A stretch of 64,000 nucleotides of DNA from contig NC_084462.1 in assembly GCF_027409185.1 (NCBI RefSeq), positions 20,993,577-21,057,576 of the forward strand, given 5' to 3'. Below the pieces are notes generated by a model, which saw only the letters and a program-made list of their open reading frames with translations, had not been told where the DNA came from and did not search any database. The DNA is from Cynocephalus volans (taxonomy: Eukaryota; Chordata; Mammalia; Dermoptera; Cynocephalidae). How positions within the stretch are numbered: position 1 is the stretch's first letter; each line of letters opens with the position of its first letter. Both the position numbers and the translations under genes were made by a program. Below are positions 12,859-35,098 of this stretch, piece by piece.

Positions 12859-14785
12859 TGTGATTCGACTGCAAGGATCCAGGACATTCAGAAGAGCCTC
12901 TGGATAAAGTAGTGAGTAATGTCTGGGAGGAGAAAGACAGATGGCTCTGATTCCATACTCTCTCCAGGGTTCTTTAACGGTCTGTTGATACTCCCAGAAG
13001 AGATAACGGTAAGTAACACAGATATTGGGTTGATGGTAGTTAGCCTCCTGGGATGATTCATGCAGACAGACCCAGAATCATCTAGTTACCAACTTCTATG
13101 TGAGGAAATCACAGTGTTTTCTGGTCATCAGCAGGTAGCTTCATCTCTGGTCTGTGCCTGGTTGACGGCTCAATATCAGGGACCAGGTGGCAGCTACACC
13201 ACACAAATCCTGGTGTCAGCAAGCCTGGCTCCTATAGGGTTACCTGTCGGTGGCAGGGGTAAGGATAAGGTGAGAAGGCACACACACCCTGTCTCGCTCC
13301 CCCTCAGTGTGCCTTCCAGAACCACTGAGGCTGGGAGGCTAAATCCTTCATTTCCCAGACACCCTTCTGCAATTAGGCTCTGCCTGTTAGAGGCACCTGT
13401 GTACAATTTGGCAAACGGAGGCAGAAACCTTCCTGCTGCTTTGAGCATTGTGTTGGCAAACACAGTCATGAGGACATTGGCTTTTTTTGCAGGCTATCCG
13501 GTGTCCATCCACCAGCTCCATAAATGGGCATGACAAGTGGAAATAAACCAAGTCCACATTCCGGTCACTTGTCCTGCATGTTGCCATCTCCACTTGGAAA
13601 GAAATCCTGAGGGGGACAGGGCATGAGAACTGGCATCTCAGCACAGTGGTTCACGAAGGCATGACGGTCCCAGTGATGATTTTCACCTCATCAACACTGA
13701 GGGGCAAAACTAGCTGGGCAACACCTGCCCCTCTAAGAATGGGCTGATCATCTGGAAGGGAAATCCTTGAAGGATGCTACAGCCAAGCCTGTGTGCATTT
13801 GATGTGGTAAAAGGCCAGGTTCAGGATAGGGGAACTGTGAAGAGATACCAAGATTAGGTGGAGATAAAGCCCAAGATGCCAGAGACCAGGATAAAAGAGT
13901 CATCCCCAGGATTTGCAGGAGAGAGCCTGGATGCTGGAGAATAAGGAAGACCTGGAAAGGCAGGGATGGCTGCAAAGATCTGAGCCTGTCCCTGTGTGTT
14001 CTCTTCCTATCCAACCTGGCAGTGGCTAGAAAAGAGCCACAGCTCACCTGGTCAGGAGGGGGAACTCCGGGCCAGAGACTTCTCAGATCTGTTAGTTGCT
14101 ACCGGGGCACAGCAGAAGTTACTCATGGTTTTTGATTCTGCAGGGTCCCTTGTTGTAGGTGTTAGTGGAAGGCAGTGCCCACATTGCAGTACAGATGCAA
14201 AAGAGACCAGGTATTCTCCACCTCCTGGCAGCTTGGAAATGGCCAAGCCCAATCCAGTGTTTCCACCTGGGACTTTGAATTTTGAGGGAGTGACGCAAGT
14301 ATAGAGGATCAGTTGAGAAATGACTCCTGGAAGCAGCAACTGGAGTCCTTCAGCAGAAGTAGTATGGAGCACCAGTTGAGCAGAGCTAATTGGTCATCCT
14401 AACTGGCAGTCCTTGGGGCAGGACCTCGGCTCTGTCCCCACTGCCCAGCCCACCTTGGATCATGCTCCATTTCTAAGCTTATTTGTCTAGACTTTACACT
14501 AATTCTGCAAACTACCCCATATCCTTCCACTGAATTCCTTTTCTGCCTAAGTTGGCCCAAATTACATTTTCTTGATTGTATCCAAAACTCTAGACTAAGT
14601 CAGGATAATGACCACCTAGGGGAACTTGCTGTAGCACTGCTGCCTCCATATGCATTTGCTGCAGCTCAGGGTGATGTTTTGGGTGTTCTAGAAAAGGTAA
14701 TCACATACAAACTAAGTTTACGGCCAATCAACCAGCCTTAATTCATGGTCTCAGGGTCTTCCAGCCTTCTTTGAGATGGTCAGGG
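12859..14785. other. Intergenic, no gene recognised
   Basis: Contains a 157-codon open frame at 13060-13533 with no recognisable domain. The stretch around 13290-13400 has the feel of an old LTR or DNA transposon, but I cannot name it. Confidence 0.35.
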
Positions 14786-14789
14786 GGTG

Positions 14790-15335
14790 TATCAGTTAGG
14801 AATTGGCTTTAGATACTAGTAAGGGATTTGACCCTACTGGCCTAACAAATTAAGTGAGAAGTCTGAGGATAATCAGTCCAAGGCTTATACAACAGCTCTG
14901 CAAAGTCATAGGGACCCAGCTGCTATTTTTCTGCCCAGTCATTCTCAGCATGTAGCTTCCAGCCTTGAAGGTACCTCACTGTCCCAGGATGGCTGCTGGA
15001 CTGTAGCCATCACATCTACATTCCAGGCATAAGAAAAAGAAGAGTCAAAGAGCAAAAAAGCATACCTCCCTGTGGAATCAGCCCCATTTAAAGAGCTTTT
15101 CTGGAAGCCACACATAATGATTTTTTCCTTATATCTAATTCAACACTTCTGTCTGCAAGGGAGGTTGGGAAATGTAGTAGGACACATCAGCACCCCCAGC
15201 AATATAGGGATTCTGTTAGAAAAAAGAAGGGGAGCATGGATATAGGGTGGACAACTAGAGAGGGTAAGGGGAATAAAGTAATAAAAATAACATAGATCTT
15301 GGGCAAGACAGCATAGCAAATTTGCATTCAACATA
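14790..15335 (+). mobile_element. Old eutherian interspersed repeat, unnamed
   Basis: Contains wording familiar from an old dispersed human repeat: CACATCTACATTCCAGGCA, AAAGAGCTTTTCTGGAAGCC, GGGAGGTTGGGAAATGTAGT, and [19 protein letters not shown] recognise the pattern but not the family name. Confidence 0.4.
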
Positions 15336-16379
15336 TCCCCTTTGCTTCAATCACATAGCAGTGAAAGGTAAAATTTTAAAATAGATAATTAAAAAGACAA
15401 AGCCAGACTCAAAAAGTAAGCCAAATATCTCTGAGGACAAGAACTGAGCAGCAACAATGTGAGTGGTTAGAACTGAAAGCCTCATGGGCCTTAGAAGTGA
15501 GCTGGGGTCACTGGGAGCTCAGTTCAGGAGGGAAAGGGCACCTTAAGGGCTCCTCGTGAGAAAAGGACCCAAGTTAAACACATTGAGTGAAACAGAGCTG
15601 GGAACAAGGACTCCCCACCTGCTGCTGGGGCCTGTGGCTCACCAGGAGCTTCAGACCTAGGGAGGTAGGCAAAGGGGACTGATAGCGAGCTTTCTGACCA
15701 GGAATTCAGCCCACCTGCATGCCCCCTCATTGCCCAGGTCTACAACATCATCACGGAGAAGCATCTCAGAGCACTGTTATCATATCACTTGGTCTCCACC
15801 AAGGTGACCAAAGACTGATGGACAGGGGAGAAGGAGAATGAAACCCAAACACCGGCAAAAAACAAACTCTGACTCAAAATGAGCCTACAAAATAAATTTC
15901 CAAAATACTAAGAAATCTACTGCCAAGAAAAATAATCAACAAATTAACCAATCAAAGTATGAATTCTTTCCAGATGGAAATTAAGTTCAGGGGACAATAT
16001 GGCAGGAGTTTAAATAAGTATGTTTGGGGTGTTCAGAGACAAGTGAAGATACAACTTCAAAGTTAAAAGAAGAAATTACAAAACAAAAACTGAAGACATG
16101 GGAGGTGGCATCAGCAGTCACATTCTGTGTCAAGGTGGGAACAAGATTCTGCTTTCTCCATGACCCGGTTTGTGCCTGAAGAGAGCTCCCATAATGACCC
16201 TGAGATGTTCCCACTTTGTTCCCAGTCGAATCCTCCTTTCCCCTTCTGACCTGCCTTTCACCACAGCTCTGCCACTCCATGTCCAGACTCTCGGTCATAT
16301 TTTCTACTCTGTCAGTTTCCCCGTTCTACAGAGACCTACTTCCTGCAGCTGCCATCCTTTTGCTCCAATATGATTGATG
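15336..16379. other. Intergenic with possible LINE remnants
   Basis: 15860-16090 is A-rich in the style of LINE ORF1 sequence but is not diagnostic. I see no exon. Confidence 0.3.
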
Positions 16380-16625
16380 TGTAGCTGACATCCTGGACAG
16401 TTCTTTCTCCTGGATTGGCTCCACTATTTCATACGTCCCAAATATTCCTCTTTCTTGGTTGATTCTTTCATTTTTTGACATGCCTCCTAAGAACGGTTAA
16501 TGGAAGATACATTTTCTGAATTCTTGCATCTCTAAAAATATCATTATTTTTCCTCATAAATTGAAGAATAGCTTGGCTGCATATAGAATCCTAAATGGAA
16601 AGTTATTTTTTCCTTAGGGGAAAAG
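16380..16625 (-). mobile_element. HAL1-like LINE, part 1, antisense
   Basis: Antisense to the ORF1 3' region of a HAL1/L1ME-type element (ATAGCTTGGCTGCATATAG; TTATTTTTTCC). The matching continuation toward the ORF1 5' side resumes at about 17805, so the element is split by the L1 at 16626-17795. Confidence 0.5.
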
Positions 16626-17795
16626 AAATCAACCCAGAAGCATTGAGCACCCTAGCATCCAAATTGTGGCCCCTAAATATCATTTCCCACTAAAGCTCCT
16701 TGGAGATTTGGCTGATTACAGCTTTGGAGTAGGGAGATTTCAAGGTAAGCCTGGAACATCTTGTCATACCAGAAAGTGGAAGCTATGAAAGATTATTAAT
16801 GTTGAGCAAAAACAGACAGGGGCTAACTTCAAGAGGCTCCCATTAGCCAAAGATAGTGCAATTTGAGCATTAATAAAAACAAAAACTGTAATGGGTTGAA
16901 ATTATCTTCAAAAAATCAACTCTTTGAACACCTTTGGAGGATGCTAGAGAACTGATAAAGAAACCTGATGAAAAGAATCAAGCATTTATCTTGCCTTTGC
17001 TATACAAACTATGCCTCAACTTACCAATGGTTAATGAGGGAAAATTTCTATTTATGGAAGTAATCCAGCTAATACATGAGAAAGAAGTGTTAAATTACCA
17101 CCATTTTGTAAGCCCTAGTCAATTATTGGATCTATGCAATAGTTAGCAATGATGCTGATATTACAATAAGAGAAACACCCAGACACGTGTGTGCCCCCTG
17201 ATGAAAGTACACATCACCATCAATGAAGTAGTCTTGGTGGGGAGAAAAAGAACCTAAAGTTGATCAAACTTCTTAATCTATCAATTTTCAGAAAACGTGG
17301 TGAACAAGCGAACACGTTAATGACACCACAAGTCTGCAGTCAGCAAAGTTCAGACTGTGGGAACCTCTACAGAACAAAGCACCTAGCCTATCCAGTAAAT
17401 TCTAGGGGGAAAAAAAGATGAGGGGTACGTATAGATTAAAATAGACTCTGAACACTGAATACTCAATGATATCAGAGAATTATTGTGGGCAATTTTGGAC
17501 ATGAAAATGGTATTATGTTTTATGCTTCTTTAAGAATTCCTACGTTTTAGAGATATACACTCAACTTGTCACAGATGAAATGACAGGAAATGATATGATG
17601 TCTGGAATTTGCCTCAAAATAATTGAGGTGCTGGGACAGTGGGGAGTAAGTAGGGACACAGATGAAGCAAACTTGGCCGTAAGTTGACAATTCTTGACGG
17701 CAGGTGGTAGATGCAATGGAATCAGTATATTGTTCTTTCACGTTTTTTACATATTTAAAATTTTTTATAATCTCAAAATAAAAAGAAAATTATTT
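16626..17795 (+). mobile_element. L1 3' end inserted in HAL1-like LINE
   Basis: 17150-17790 follows the L1ME/L1MC-type 3' end: TGGACATGAAAATGGTATTA, GAAATGATATGATGTCTGG, TTTGCCTCAAAATAATTGAG, and AATTTTTTATAATCTCAAAA at the end. It sits inside an antisense HAL1-like LINE. TTATTTTTTCCTTA before it and TTATTTTCCTAAAA after it look like a worn target duplication. Confidence 0.6.
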
Positions 17796-17804
17796 TCCTA
17801 AAAA

Positions 17805-18500
17805 GGTCGGAGGCGTTGCTCCAGGTGGGCTAATGAGAAATCGGATGCCCGTCATCCTTGTTCCTCTGCAATTGACCAATTTGTCCTCTCTAGATCCTTT
17901 TACCATCTTCTACCTGTTGCTCTGGGTTTTCGTGAGAGTGCATCCTGCCCAGCACCGGATGGATCTTTTCATTCTGAAGACCTTTATCCATCAACTCTGG
18001 GAAGTTTTCTTCTATTACTTCTGTTATTTTTCTAACCTCCATTTTTTTTTTTTTTTTTTTTTTCTCTTCCTGGAATTCCTACTAGCTGAGTGTGGACATT
18101 CTTGTGTTAATCCTCTGTGTCATTATTTCTGCTTTTCTTTTTTTTTTTCCTTTGGCTCTATATTCTAAGAGATAAACTTGACCTTCTCATCTTTCTTTTG
18201 TTTTTCTTTTGGGCCATTATGTTTAATTTCCAAGTTTTTTTTTTTTTTTTTTTGTTCTCTGATTTCCCTTTTCCCCAACATCCGGTTCTTATTTTAGACA
18301 GGCAATGTCTTCCTGAGTCTTGAAAGATACTAATTTTTAAATCTCTAAAAGTTCTCATCTGTTTCCTGAATTATCTCTGTTTCCTCTTATATCACTTTTC
18401 ACTTTTTTTCTGTTTATTTTGGTGGTTTGCTTTCATCTAGCAGCCTTCCTTCAAATCTGTGGTGGTCCTTGGTTGACCCTTCTTGGTTGAGTACCAGAAA
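17805..18500 (-). mobile_element. HAL1-like LINE, part 2, antisense
   Basis: Antisense ORF1 continuing from 16625: GAGAAATCGGATGCCCGTCA, CTCTGGGAAGTTTTCTTCTA, TGTTCTCTGATTTCCC, and ATTATCTCTGTTTCCTC. It carries pure T runs at about 18042-18063 and 18236-18253. The coding region is dead. Confidence 0.5.
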
Positions 18501-18681
18501 GGTTGCCTGGAAACACATATGTTGACAAATGGCTAGTCAGTCTCCCTTTAGGATGAGCAGACAGGGAGACAGTCATTCTGCTGAGGGTCCCGCAAAAAGC
18601 CCAGTGAAGGTGCTTTTATTCTCGGGAGCTAACGCCCATATGAGGGATGACAGGCGTGGCAATTAAAAAACAGTGACCTGA

Positions 18682-18780
18682 GCTGGCCGGGTAGTGCAGT
18701 TGGTTAGAACGTGGTACTGATAACATCAAGGTCTAAGATTTGATCCCTGTACCAGCCAGCTGCCAAAAAATAAAAATAAT
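18682..18780 (+). mobile_element. CYN SINE monomer
   Basis: GCTGGCCGGGTAGTGCAGTT head, TGATAACATCAAGGTC anticodon-arm region, and CCAGCCAGCTGCC end with an A-rich tail. A single tRNA-Ile-like unit, diverged and plus-strand. No clear target duplication is visible. Confidence 0.85.
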
Positions 18781-19285
18781 GACTGTGAAATTGTTTGACA
18801 TTCCTTCCATTGAGAATTGGGGTCTGTGTCCCTCCCTTTTAAGGGGTTTCAACTAGTAGAATATGGTGGAAGTGATGGTATGTGACTTCTAATGTGAGGT
18901 CATAAAAGGCTATGTAGCTTCTGCCTTGTTTGTGGGATGTGCTCAGATCTCAGGACTGCTGTATAAGAAATACAACCATTCTGAGGCCAGCATGCTGTGA
19001 CAAAGCCATGCCACATGTGGAGGCCACCTGCGCACGTGCCAGCTGACAGTCCTAATCTCCGAGTTATTCCAGACCAAGTTCCAGGTTCATGATTCCAACT
19101 GCCAAGTCCCTTCCCAGCTGAGATCCCAGAAGTCAAAGAACAGAGGAAAGCCAGCCCTACTGTGGCCATCCGAATTCCTGGTCCCCAGAATCCATGAACA
19201 TAATCAAATGGCTGCTGTGTTAAACCACCAAGTGTGTAGGAACAGGGGATCATTTGTAACACAGCAGGAGTAACTGAAACAACGG
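18781..19285 (+). mobile_element. MLT1-type MaLR LTR
   Basis: MLT1 wording throughout: CCATGCCACATGTGGAGGCC, CCAACTGCCAAGTCCC, CATAATCAAATGGCTG, TGTTAAACCACCAAGTG, and an AGTAACTGAAAC end. A second LTR of the same type is at 51905-52412. Confidence 0.7.
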
Positions 19286-19477
19286 ACAAGAGACATCTTC
19301 TAATCCTCTTCTTCCACCACCACTCAGAGCCACAAGCCTGCAGCAAACACAGCCTGGCTGCACAGGCTCCTGTGTGTGACTGCCACACTTGAGTAACCTG
19401 GGCTTTGCACAGCCACATTCAGAGCACCTTTGGAAGAACCCACAGCATGTTGAGGTCACACACCATGCAAACATTGG

Positions 19478-19625
19478 GCAGATGACTTAACCTTTCTATG
19501 CCTCAGTTTCCTCATCTGCAAAATGAGATTAACAATAATAGACTTTTTGTGAAGATTAAATTGAATTAATTCACATAAAGCTCTCAGAACAGTACCTGGG
19601 ACACAAGTGTTAGCTGCTGTTATTA
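19478..19625 (+). mobile_element. MIR SINE fragment
   Basis: Core MIR wording ATGCCTCAGTTTCCTCATCT followed by AAAATGAGATTAACAATAA and a degraded 3' end. Typical old mammalian-wide SINE. Confidence 0.8.
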
Positions 19626-20439
19626 CATCTCCCCACTCAAAGGGGGTCTGATGAGCTATAGTTTTATAGGAATTCAAACCCTGGTTCCACACGGTACGTC
19701 ATGACTCATCATGGGTGGTCAGCCTTTTTTTAAAAAAAAATCAAAATGGGTTAAATGAAGTGGAATTAAAAATGCAATAAAGGTAAGTATTGGTTCATTA
19801 AATGTGTGTGTGCACGCGTGTAGGCACTAGGTCACAATGATGTAAAATGGATTTTTCACTGTGGATCACTAGTTAAAAGTTTTGACAGTCACCATGTTAG
19901 AGAATTAGGATGTTTTAATGGGCTCAGGCATTGAAGCCATTAGACATGCCCCAGTACGGCCACACTGAGGAGACCTACGGTAGGAACTCTGCCCAGGGGA
20001 GGGTCTCAGGAATTTTGCTGAATAAACAAATCAATGAACAGAAGGAAATGCAACCTCCTATTGGCCCCTCACCTGATTCAGGGCCCCTTTGGAACTGTGG
20101 GAGAGGTTATAGCAGGAAGCAGGACATGAACACAGGAATAGTGAGAAATCCATAATCTGAGCAATGCTAACTTGGACTGCAGTATTTTGTATTGGCAGGC
20201 ACAGAAATACCTAAGCAAAGATCATGAGTTTTTAAAATAACCTATTTACGTGTTGAAAAGAAATCGAGAAATGTAAGCCATTCACCTCTCTGCAAAATGA
20301 AGGATGGAGCAAAGATTAAAATGATTGTTGACATGCAGCACGGGCGAGGTGGTGGGACTACCAGCACCCTCCCCGTGCTGGCAGTACGTGCTGTGTGACC
20401 AGAGTTAGCCTTTCTCGGTGGCAACATCCCTGTATCCAA
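19626..20439. other. Intergenic, nothing recognised
   Basis: No gene signal and no repeat I can name in this stretch. Confidence 0.35.
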
Positions 20440-20880
20440 AAACTTAACTGTGCATGCCCTTTGACCCAGCAACACCACTTCTAAGATTTTATCTCATATA
20501 CACCAATATATTAAAAATCTACATAACTGCACAAAGACACATGTAAACAAATCTACATTGCAGCATTGTTTGCAGTAGTGATAAGCTGGAAACAAATACC
20601 CATTAACCAAGGAGCAGTTACATAAATTACGGTACATCCACAGAATGAAATGCTATGACAGAGCAGTTAAATGAACGAGGTAGCTTTCTGTCAGGTAGAA
20701 AAGAATTTTTGTGATATATCAGTAAATGAAGTATGTTGCGAGGTAATATGTAAAGTATGTTCCTAGTTTTAAAACGTTTCCACACGGAGAAGAAATGTGT
20801 CTAGTGGCGCACGGTCACAATATGTTGTATGACTCTTTAGGAGATATAGTGTACTTGACACATTTTTGTAATTTTTTACA
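20440..20880 (+). mobile_element. LINE (L1M-type) 3' region
   Basis: Typical L1 3' wording: CCCTTTGACCCAGCAACACC, GCAGCATTGTTTGCAGTAGT, AACAAATACCCATTAACC. Diverged, plus strand. Confidence 0.65.
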
Positions 20881-21970
20881 ACTAGCATGCATTTTATAAT
20901 CAGGAAAAAATTTAACAAGGATCATAAAGCTTTATTTATAGATATAACCAAAAATTTCAAAATACTTTATTCCATATGTAGCCAATTAGAGAAAGAAAAA
21001 AAAAAGAGAAGGAAATGTTCTTCTTTTCAGGTCAGGAGAAGGAATCGAGAAAGGAAGACTGGGGAAACGGGCAAAAGACAGGAAGATAAAGATGGGTGGA
21101 AGGGGATAGGGATGCTCAGGGCCTTGTGACTCTTAAGTGCCACATTTTGTATGTCACATTTCACAGGTCACTGGGGTTTCATTCCTCCTTGGCAATGAAG
21201 GGTATTTACTTTGTTCTGTGACCATAGGATTGGATCCCCCCCACCCCCACCCCACCACCGCCATAAGAAAATATTTTGCTGGACAATCAATTGTAAGCTC
21301 TATCAGGACATAATTTAGGTTTTCTAAATAAATGTTAAGATTCTCAAAGCCATCCATTTTTAACTAGGTCTTAGTATTTACCTGCCACTCAAAAGTCTGG
21401 TTGTTTTAAATTGAAATGTTAAGTTTCTCTGTTCTGATGCCTCCAAATTACATTTGAAAGGAAAACTTACTTCATCATTTGTATTTTTCAAATCCATAGA
21501 GAAAGGATGGGAGAGTCATATCTGATAGTGGGTCAAATTAAAAAGTCAATAAATCAGATTAACGGAAGGTGTTTGGGGCCCTGGGGAGGTGCACCTTGCC
21601 ATGGCATTGGAGCAGATGAGCCCTGGATAAATCCACGTGATGTTATGGCCTCCAAGGAAAGGCCTGGGGATGTGTCTGGAACATCAGGAAGGGACCTTGC
21701 CCTTCTCTCTGTCCAGTGGGAGGTTGGCCAAAACAATCCTATACATAGGTGCACGTATTATAGCAAGTGTGTGGCAGTGTGGGGAGCCCCACTAGGACCT
21801 GGTGGACACAGAGCAAAACATCTTGGGCTGACTCCTCACGGGCCATCCTGGGACCAATTCCAGTTTCTTAAGAGAAACTCCTAAAAAACGTTTGCAGCAA
21901 CAAGATGCACCTGTGGCTTTGTGGAGCCTCTGATGGGCACCAAGGAGCGGCAACAACATGGAATCCAGTC
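20881..21970. other. Intergenic downstream of ZNF316
   Basis: No gene or clear repeat. It lies just beyond the predicted ZNF316 polyadenylation site. Confidence 0.35.
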
Positions 21971-23883
21971 AGACAGCTGTTTCTCCACTCTTTATTAAAG
22001 CTAGGTCCTCTTGCCAACAGCTGCAGAGCAGAAGCAGCTGGGGCCCAGGAAGGACAGGGACAGTGCCAGACCCTGACCACACAGTGGTAGGCCTGAGATG
22101 CCCCAAGTCCCCCAGCCCACCTTGCCCTTGGCCCTTTTGAGGCTACTGTCCCACCAGCAGAGGTGAAACCCAGGACAGAAAGGCAATCACCCAGCACACC
22201 TGACGCCTCTCTAGGGCCCCTGCCCACTCGCCACCCCATCCCGTAACCTCACGCAGCTGGGCTAATCCTCACCGCCACCACCCAGGCCCTCTTCCCACCC
22301 ACGACTACCGTGTCTCCTACCCACCCCCAGCCCCTAGCAGCCTGGCTGCTGGCCCTCAGCCCCCAAGGCCATGTCTACGCTAAAATGGAAGGAACTAGGT
22401 CTAAAAGGGAATGCAGTTGCTTCAAAATCTTTTTCTGGTCCCACTCACACTGGCCCAAAAAGCATGAAAGGAAGGAAGCCTCACATGAGCCATGCCTCAG
22501 CTGCACCCAGTCCAGAGGGTGGGGTGCCCACCAGGCAGAGGCCTTACATACCTGCGTGCTTGGTTTATCATTTAACCATGGGCTCAGGTCCACAACCCCC
22601 AGACGTAGACAGCCACTGAACAAACCGCCAGGCCCTCCGTGCCTCCACTGATCAATCTGAAATGGGAATCTAAACAGAAACGCTACTTGCCTCTAGTGTA
22701 AAAAAGTGACAGGAGAGTTAAAGGGACCTGTGGAGTTGCAGGGCCCTAAATATGAGATGTTGGGAAAGATCCTTTGACCAACCTCAGTCGCTTTACACTA
22801 AATGAGTGTTGGGCCCAGAAGGGTGGAGCTCCATGTGTCCACCTGCTCCAGGAGAGGTGGCAACTCAGGAATCTGAAGCTGGTGGACCTCCAAGGATGTC
22901 TGAGTATGCCATCTCCAGTTGCTAGAGGTGAGAGTACCAAAGGACAAAGGAAGCTAAGACTGAGACCGAACCGTTCGCCTTGCCTGGCTAATCTCAGTGC
23001 TCAGGTGGGGTAAGGAGAGTGAGCGACTCCGGAGAATAAGGCTTCAAATTCCCTCGGGACCCTGCAAACACCCGCAACCCATCCGCCCCGGCCACAAATT
23101 TGGTTTCTGGCTTTTTCTCCTCCTCCTAGATTCTTCAAGCCATACAAGAGGTGGAAATACATATCCACAGTCTACAGAATAAAAGCTTTACCATTCGCAT
23201 CTCCATCCTCCTGGGTTAGGAACACCGTCCTCTGGAAACCTACAAGGCTTCCCCTCGCTACACGCACAGGTCTTAAAACTTCCCAGACACACTCAAATGA
23301 CCAGAAGGTCCCTGAAGTCTCCCCACTGACGAACAGGAAGAAGTCGTGAGTCAAACCACCAGCAACCCAGACATCAGCGCAGACCCACCGAGTAGCCAGA
23401 GGATCTTCCCGCGACCACGCCACTTCCCTTGACGCAAAGGCTTCCCCTCCCTTGCTGTACAACCCGGTTACAAACTCTTAAGTCACTTGTTCCTTTGGCC
23501 ACCCCAATCGGAATCCTAGTAAAATAAATAGCATCGCCTGCCATCCCTACCGCTTTGCTTCACAGCACAGACCCAGGAATGTTGCAGTCTGTCGGGGTGG
23601 CCGCCCCGCGAGCTACTCTCCTCTCCCCGAGCGCTCCCCACACCACCGTGCGAGCTTGGGCGCGATGGCCCGTTCTCTGGGGCCGGGTGGCAAGGAAACC
23701 CGAGACCGTAGGGGCGGGGGTGGTGCGCCGAGGGCTGAGGGAAGGCACCGCACCCAGGACTGGGACCCTCAGCCCCTCCGAGGCCATAGGAGCAAGGGGC
23801 CGGCACGCAGCGGCCTGCGCCCGAACCGCCCAGGGGAAGAGCCGGTGGCCTAGAGGGCTGCGCTTCCGTCGGCCTCGGGCCCT
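21971..23883 (-). other. ZNF316: ZNF316 3'UTR (predicted)
   Basis: From the stop codon at 23884-23886 to just past a minus-strand AATAAA (21991-21996). Length is about 1.9 kb. There are no splice-competent exons and no other AATAAA that I could find earlier on this strand. The exact cleavage site is an inference. Confidence 0.55.
21991..21996 (-). terminator. ZNF316: ZNF316 polyadenylation signal
   Basis: TTTATT on the plus strand, i.e. AATAAA on the gene strand, about 1.9 kb past the stop codon and followed within 30 nt by sequence suited to cleavage. It is the best candidate seen. Confidence 0.5.
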
Positions 23884-35070
<11,187 letters not shown>

Positions 35071-35098
35071 CTTCCCTGGGAGTGAGCCTCCACTTGGC

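Noticed and set aside
13060-13533. 157-codon plus-strand frame
   Set aside because: No domain recognised, no splice or promoter context, and opposite-strand frames of similar size; probably chance or old repeat.
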